From positions 1 to 6,102 of the forward strand of contig JAPPKT010000042.1 of the NCBI GenBank assembly GCA_028819675.1: a stretch of DNA of 6,102 bases. The letters run 5' to 3'. Position numbers and translations under genes: made by a program. The notes under the pieces are model-generated. The model saw only the letters and a program-made list of their open reading frames with translations. It did no database searches and was not told the DNA's origin. The DNA comes from Caldilineaceae bacterium (GTDB lineage Bacteria > Chloroflexota > Anaerolineae > Caldilineales > Caldilineaceae). Positions 5,235 to 6,102 of this stretch are shown piece by piece (position 1 is the first letter of the stretch; each line of letters starts with the position of its first letter).

Positions 5235-5282
5235 TTAGTCTGCGTGTGCGGGCGGCGTGGACTGTGAGATATGGCCTTGCAC
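5235..5282 (-). pseudogene. Detached C-terminal tail of paralogue B beyond an in-frame TAG
   Basis: After the TAG at 5285-5283 the same frame continues with VQGHISQSTPPAHAD and a TAA at 5237-5235. Paralogue A has IQGHTSQPTPPAHQE and a TAA at exactly the same place. The two tails differ by five purely synonymous codons (for example TCG/TCA and CAT/CAC) and by several replacements. Translation through the TAG would therefore restore the family's usual C-terminus. The simplest reading is a fairly recent nonsense mutation. Amber readthrough or a sequencing error are alternatives. Confidence 0.65.
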
Positions 5283-5561
5283 CTATTCCCGCAGGAATTG
5301 GATTTGTTGGCCGTTGCGCTCGATTAGTTGGCCGTTGCGCTCAATCTGCTTGCCGTTGCGCTCGATTAGTTGGGCGGTGCGTTCGATAAACTGGGCGGTG
5401 CGTTCGATTAACTGGGCGTTGTTCTGGATTAGTTGGGCGGTGAGGGCGGTCTGCTCCTCTATTCGGTCCATCCGCTCATTGGATTGGTGGCAGGAGCGGT
5501 CGAGCAGTTCGGCGAGGCGGTCCAGTGTGCGCTCGGTTTTGGCGAGGCGGTCTTCGGCCAT
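5283..5561 (-). CDS. Coiled-coil heptad-repeat protein, paralogue B (unknown function)
   Basis: The 92-residue product begins MAEDRLAKTERTLDRLAELL, close to paralogue A, followed by an NERMD segment, then seven-residue repeats of the type QLIERNG or QLIERTA up to QFLRE. The strict heptads with I/L at fixed positions predict a continuous coiled coil. The start at 5561 is preferred because it is the one conserved in A. An ATG at 5570 would add MNI, but paralogue A has ATA there and the ribosome binding site would be only about 2 nt away. The frame ends at TAG 5285-5283, while homology to A continues past it to TAA 5237-5235. A promoter conserved with A lies upstream. No signal peptide or membrane segment is visible. 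I do not recognise a named family. Confidence 0.75.
   Translation of the reverse strand: MAEDRLAKTERTLDRLAELLDRSCHQSNERMDRIEEQTALTAQLIQNNAQLIERTAQFIERTAQLIERNGKQIERNGQLIERNGQQIQFLRE
5304..5450 (-). repeat. 21-bp in-frame tandem repeat (seven units) in paralogue B
   Basis: Seven 21-bp units run without gaps from 5304 to 5450, each encoding one heptad. The units nearest the 3' end of the gene (5304-5366) are almost identical and keep NG, the middle ones encode TA, and the one at 5430-5450 is the most divergent. This gradient suggests growth of the array towards the 3' end of the gene. Confidence 0.85.
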
Positions 5562-5671
5562 GATGTTCATGTTCCTTCGGGGGTAGGGGCTGCTGGGTGC
5601 AGCGCTGGGCGCGATTGTGCAGTGTGAATACCAGAATATACCAGTGAGGTTGAAGAGTCCAGGCCTGGCGG
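5543..5671 (-). repeat. Duplicated 5' region, copy B (promoter, leader, start)
   Basis: This is the counterpart of 4654-4787, in the same orientation. Similarity is high from the first codons through the ribosome binding site, leader and promoter, and stops abruptly at the CTGGCGG ending at 5671. Confidence 0.85.
5633..5661 (-). promoter_or_regulatory. Promoter of paralogue B
   Basis: On the minus strand, TGGACT (5661-5656) and TATTCT (5638-5633) are separated by 17 bp, with the same layout as the promoter of paralogue A. The spacer is nearly identical to that of A, while the DNA just downstream of the -10 has diverged. Confidence 0.5.
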
Positions 5672-5709
5672 CACCTCTTTCGGTCCAGGTTGGCGAAATG
5701 GGGAACGGC

Positions 5710-5723
5710 AGTGGTTAGTGGTT
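5710..5723. repeat. Heptanucleotide pair AGTGGTT
   Basis: Two perfect 7-mers, AGTGGTT twice, then AGGGATG. This is the short fourth member of the AGTNNNN heptad family, and the only one not next to the end of a reading frame. Confidence 0.5.
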
Positions 5724-5836
5724 AGGGATGGGGTCGTTGACATTTGTTTGATCTGGAATTTGCTGGTCCGTAGCGTTGTCAGACCTTGAGGGACGCAGGT
5801 TTTTGCGAGGCTTCCAGGGGGTTGGGGAAACTCTGC

Positions 5837-6050
5837 GGGCACACACGAGGGGCGCTCCTGCGGGGGGGTGGGTAGGTTGGTGCGTTTCAGGGGTGCGGAC
5901 CTGGGCACCCACAAGGGGTGCCCCTACGGGGGGATGGGTAGGTTGGCGCGTTTTGGGGGGGTGGGACTGGGCTCGCACAAGGGGGGCACCTACGGGATTT
6001 GGTGGGACTGGAGGGACGTGGGTTGGCGGAATTCTCTCGATTGGGCACCC
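5837..6050. repeat. 66-bp tandem repeat built on the GGGCACCC palindrome (three units plus a half copy)
   Basis: Palindromic cores start at 5837, 5903 and 5969, exactly 66 bp apart, and a half core GGGCACCC lies at 6043-6050. Each core is followed by a G-run, then GGGTAGGTTGG, GCGTTT and a G-rich tail. The middle copy is canonical and matches 1644-1668 except at one position; the outer two are degenerate. Confidence 0.75.
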
Positions 6051-6102
6051 GTCCAATATCGACACCAGGTCGGCGAGGCATGTTGTAGGAGAGGGGGCGT
6101 TG

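Larger units (their letters stand above)
5672..6102. other. Gene-free repeat region at the right edge
   Basis: I see no supported gene here. The open frames on the minus strand encode proline-rich VGAPLVGAQ-type peptides that come from the palindromic repeats. The region holds a short AGTGGTT heptad array (5710-5723), about 110 bp without recognisable structure, and the 66-bp repeat block from 5837. Confidence 0.7.

Noticed and set aside
4565..5267. Plus-strand frames across the coiled-coil genes (4565-4969 and 4806-5267)
   Set aside because: They are antisense to genes with strong ribosome binding sites, conserved promoters and paralogue support. Their own peptides show no motif.
5737..5781. 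TTGACA and a nearby TGTCA as promoter or operator
   Set aside because: There is no -10 at suitable spacing, no plus-strand gene downstream, and the inverted match is only 5 bp.
5715..6065. Proline-rich minus-strand frames with VGAPLVGAQ repeats (also near 1386-1655)
   Set aside because: The peptide repeats are direct translations of the GGGCACCC palindromic repeats. There is no ribosome binding site or domain, and the composition is unlike the real genes here.

Overview
The window is GC-rich chromosomal DNA from a free-living bacterium. Three things make a member of the Chloroflexota (Anaerolineae/Caldilineae type) my best guess: the gene content, the wide intergenic regions packed with several families of short palindromic and tandem repeats, and a GGGCACCC...GGGTGCCCCTAC repeat that I associate with such genomes. 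This is a moderate-confidence inference, because no rRNA or other phylogenetic marker is present. No tRNA, rRNA, transposase or CRISPR array is visible.

Layout. (1) 1-937, minus: the N-terminal 312 residues of an M20-family (M20D-like) metallo-amidohydrolase. The gene runs off the left edge. (2) 938-1831: a gene-free stretch of about 900 bp. It holds the amidohydrolase leader (a -10-like TATAAT, two hairpins and a strong ribosome binding site), one GGGCACCC-type palindrome, an array of four TTACACA...TGTGTAA palindromes, two more GGGCACCC units about 67 bp apart, and a dyad ahead of the next gene. (3) 1832-3997, plus: three metabolic or housekeeping-type genes. They are a zinc-independent NADP-dependent oxidoreductase of the MDR (CurA/PTGR-like) group, a MaoC-like hydratase, and a Cas4/RecB-like PD-(D/E)XK nuclease with an N-terminal membrane segment. 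The last two are only 18 nt apart and probably co-transcribed. (4) 3998-4267: the intergenic stretch between convergent genes, with a heptanucleotide array and a CGAAG-type tandem repeat. (5) 4268-5561, minus: three small predicted coiled-coil or helical proteins of unknown function. The first and third are paralogues that share a duplicated segment of about 130 bp (promoter, leader and start codon). Each has since grown its own in-frame tandem repeat. (6) 5562-6102: the upstream region of the last paralogue, a heptad array and three units of a 66-bp tandem repeat. I see no gene there.

The oxidoreductase (enoyl/enone reduction) and the MaoC-like protein (enoyl hydration) would both fit acyl or enone metabolism, but no dedicated pathway can be read from this window. 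The most unusual signals are in the minus-strand coiled-coil family. One paralogue is cut short by an in-frame TAG, yet the sequence after it still reads as the same C-terminal tail found in its partner. Heptanucleotide arrays also sit directly against the ends of three reading frames. The plus strand is G-rich at third codon positions whichever strand is coding, which points to a strong replication-strand skew.
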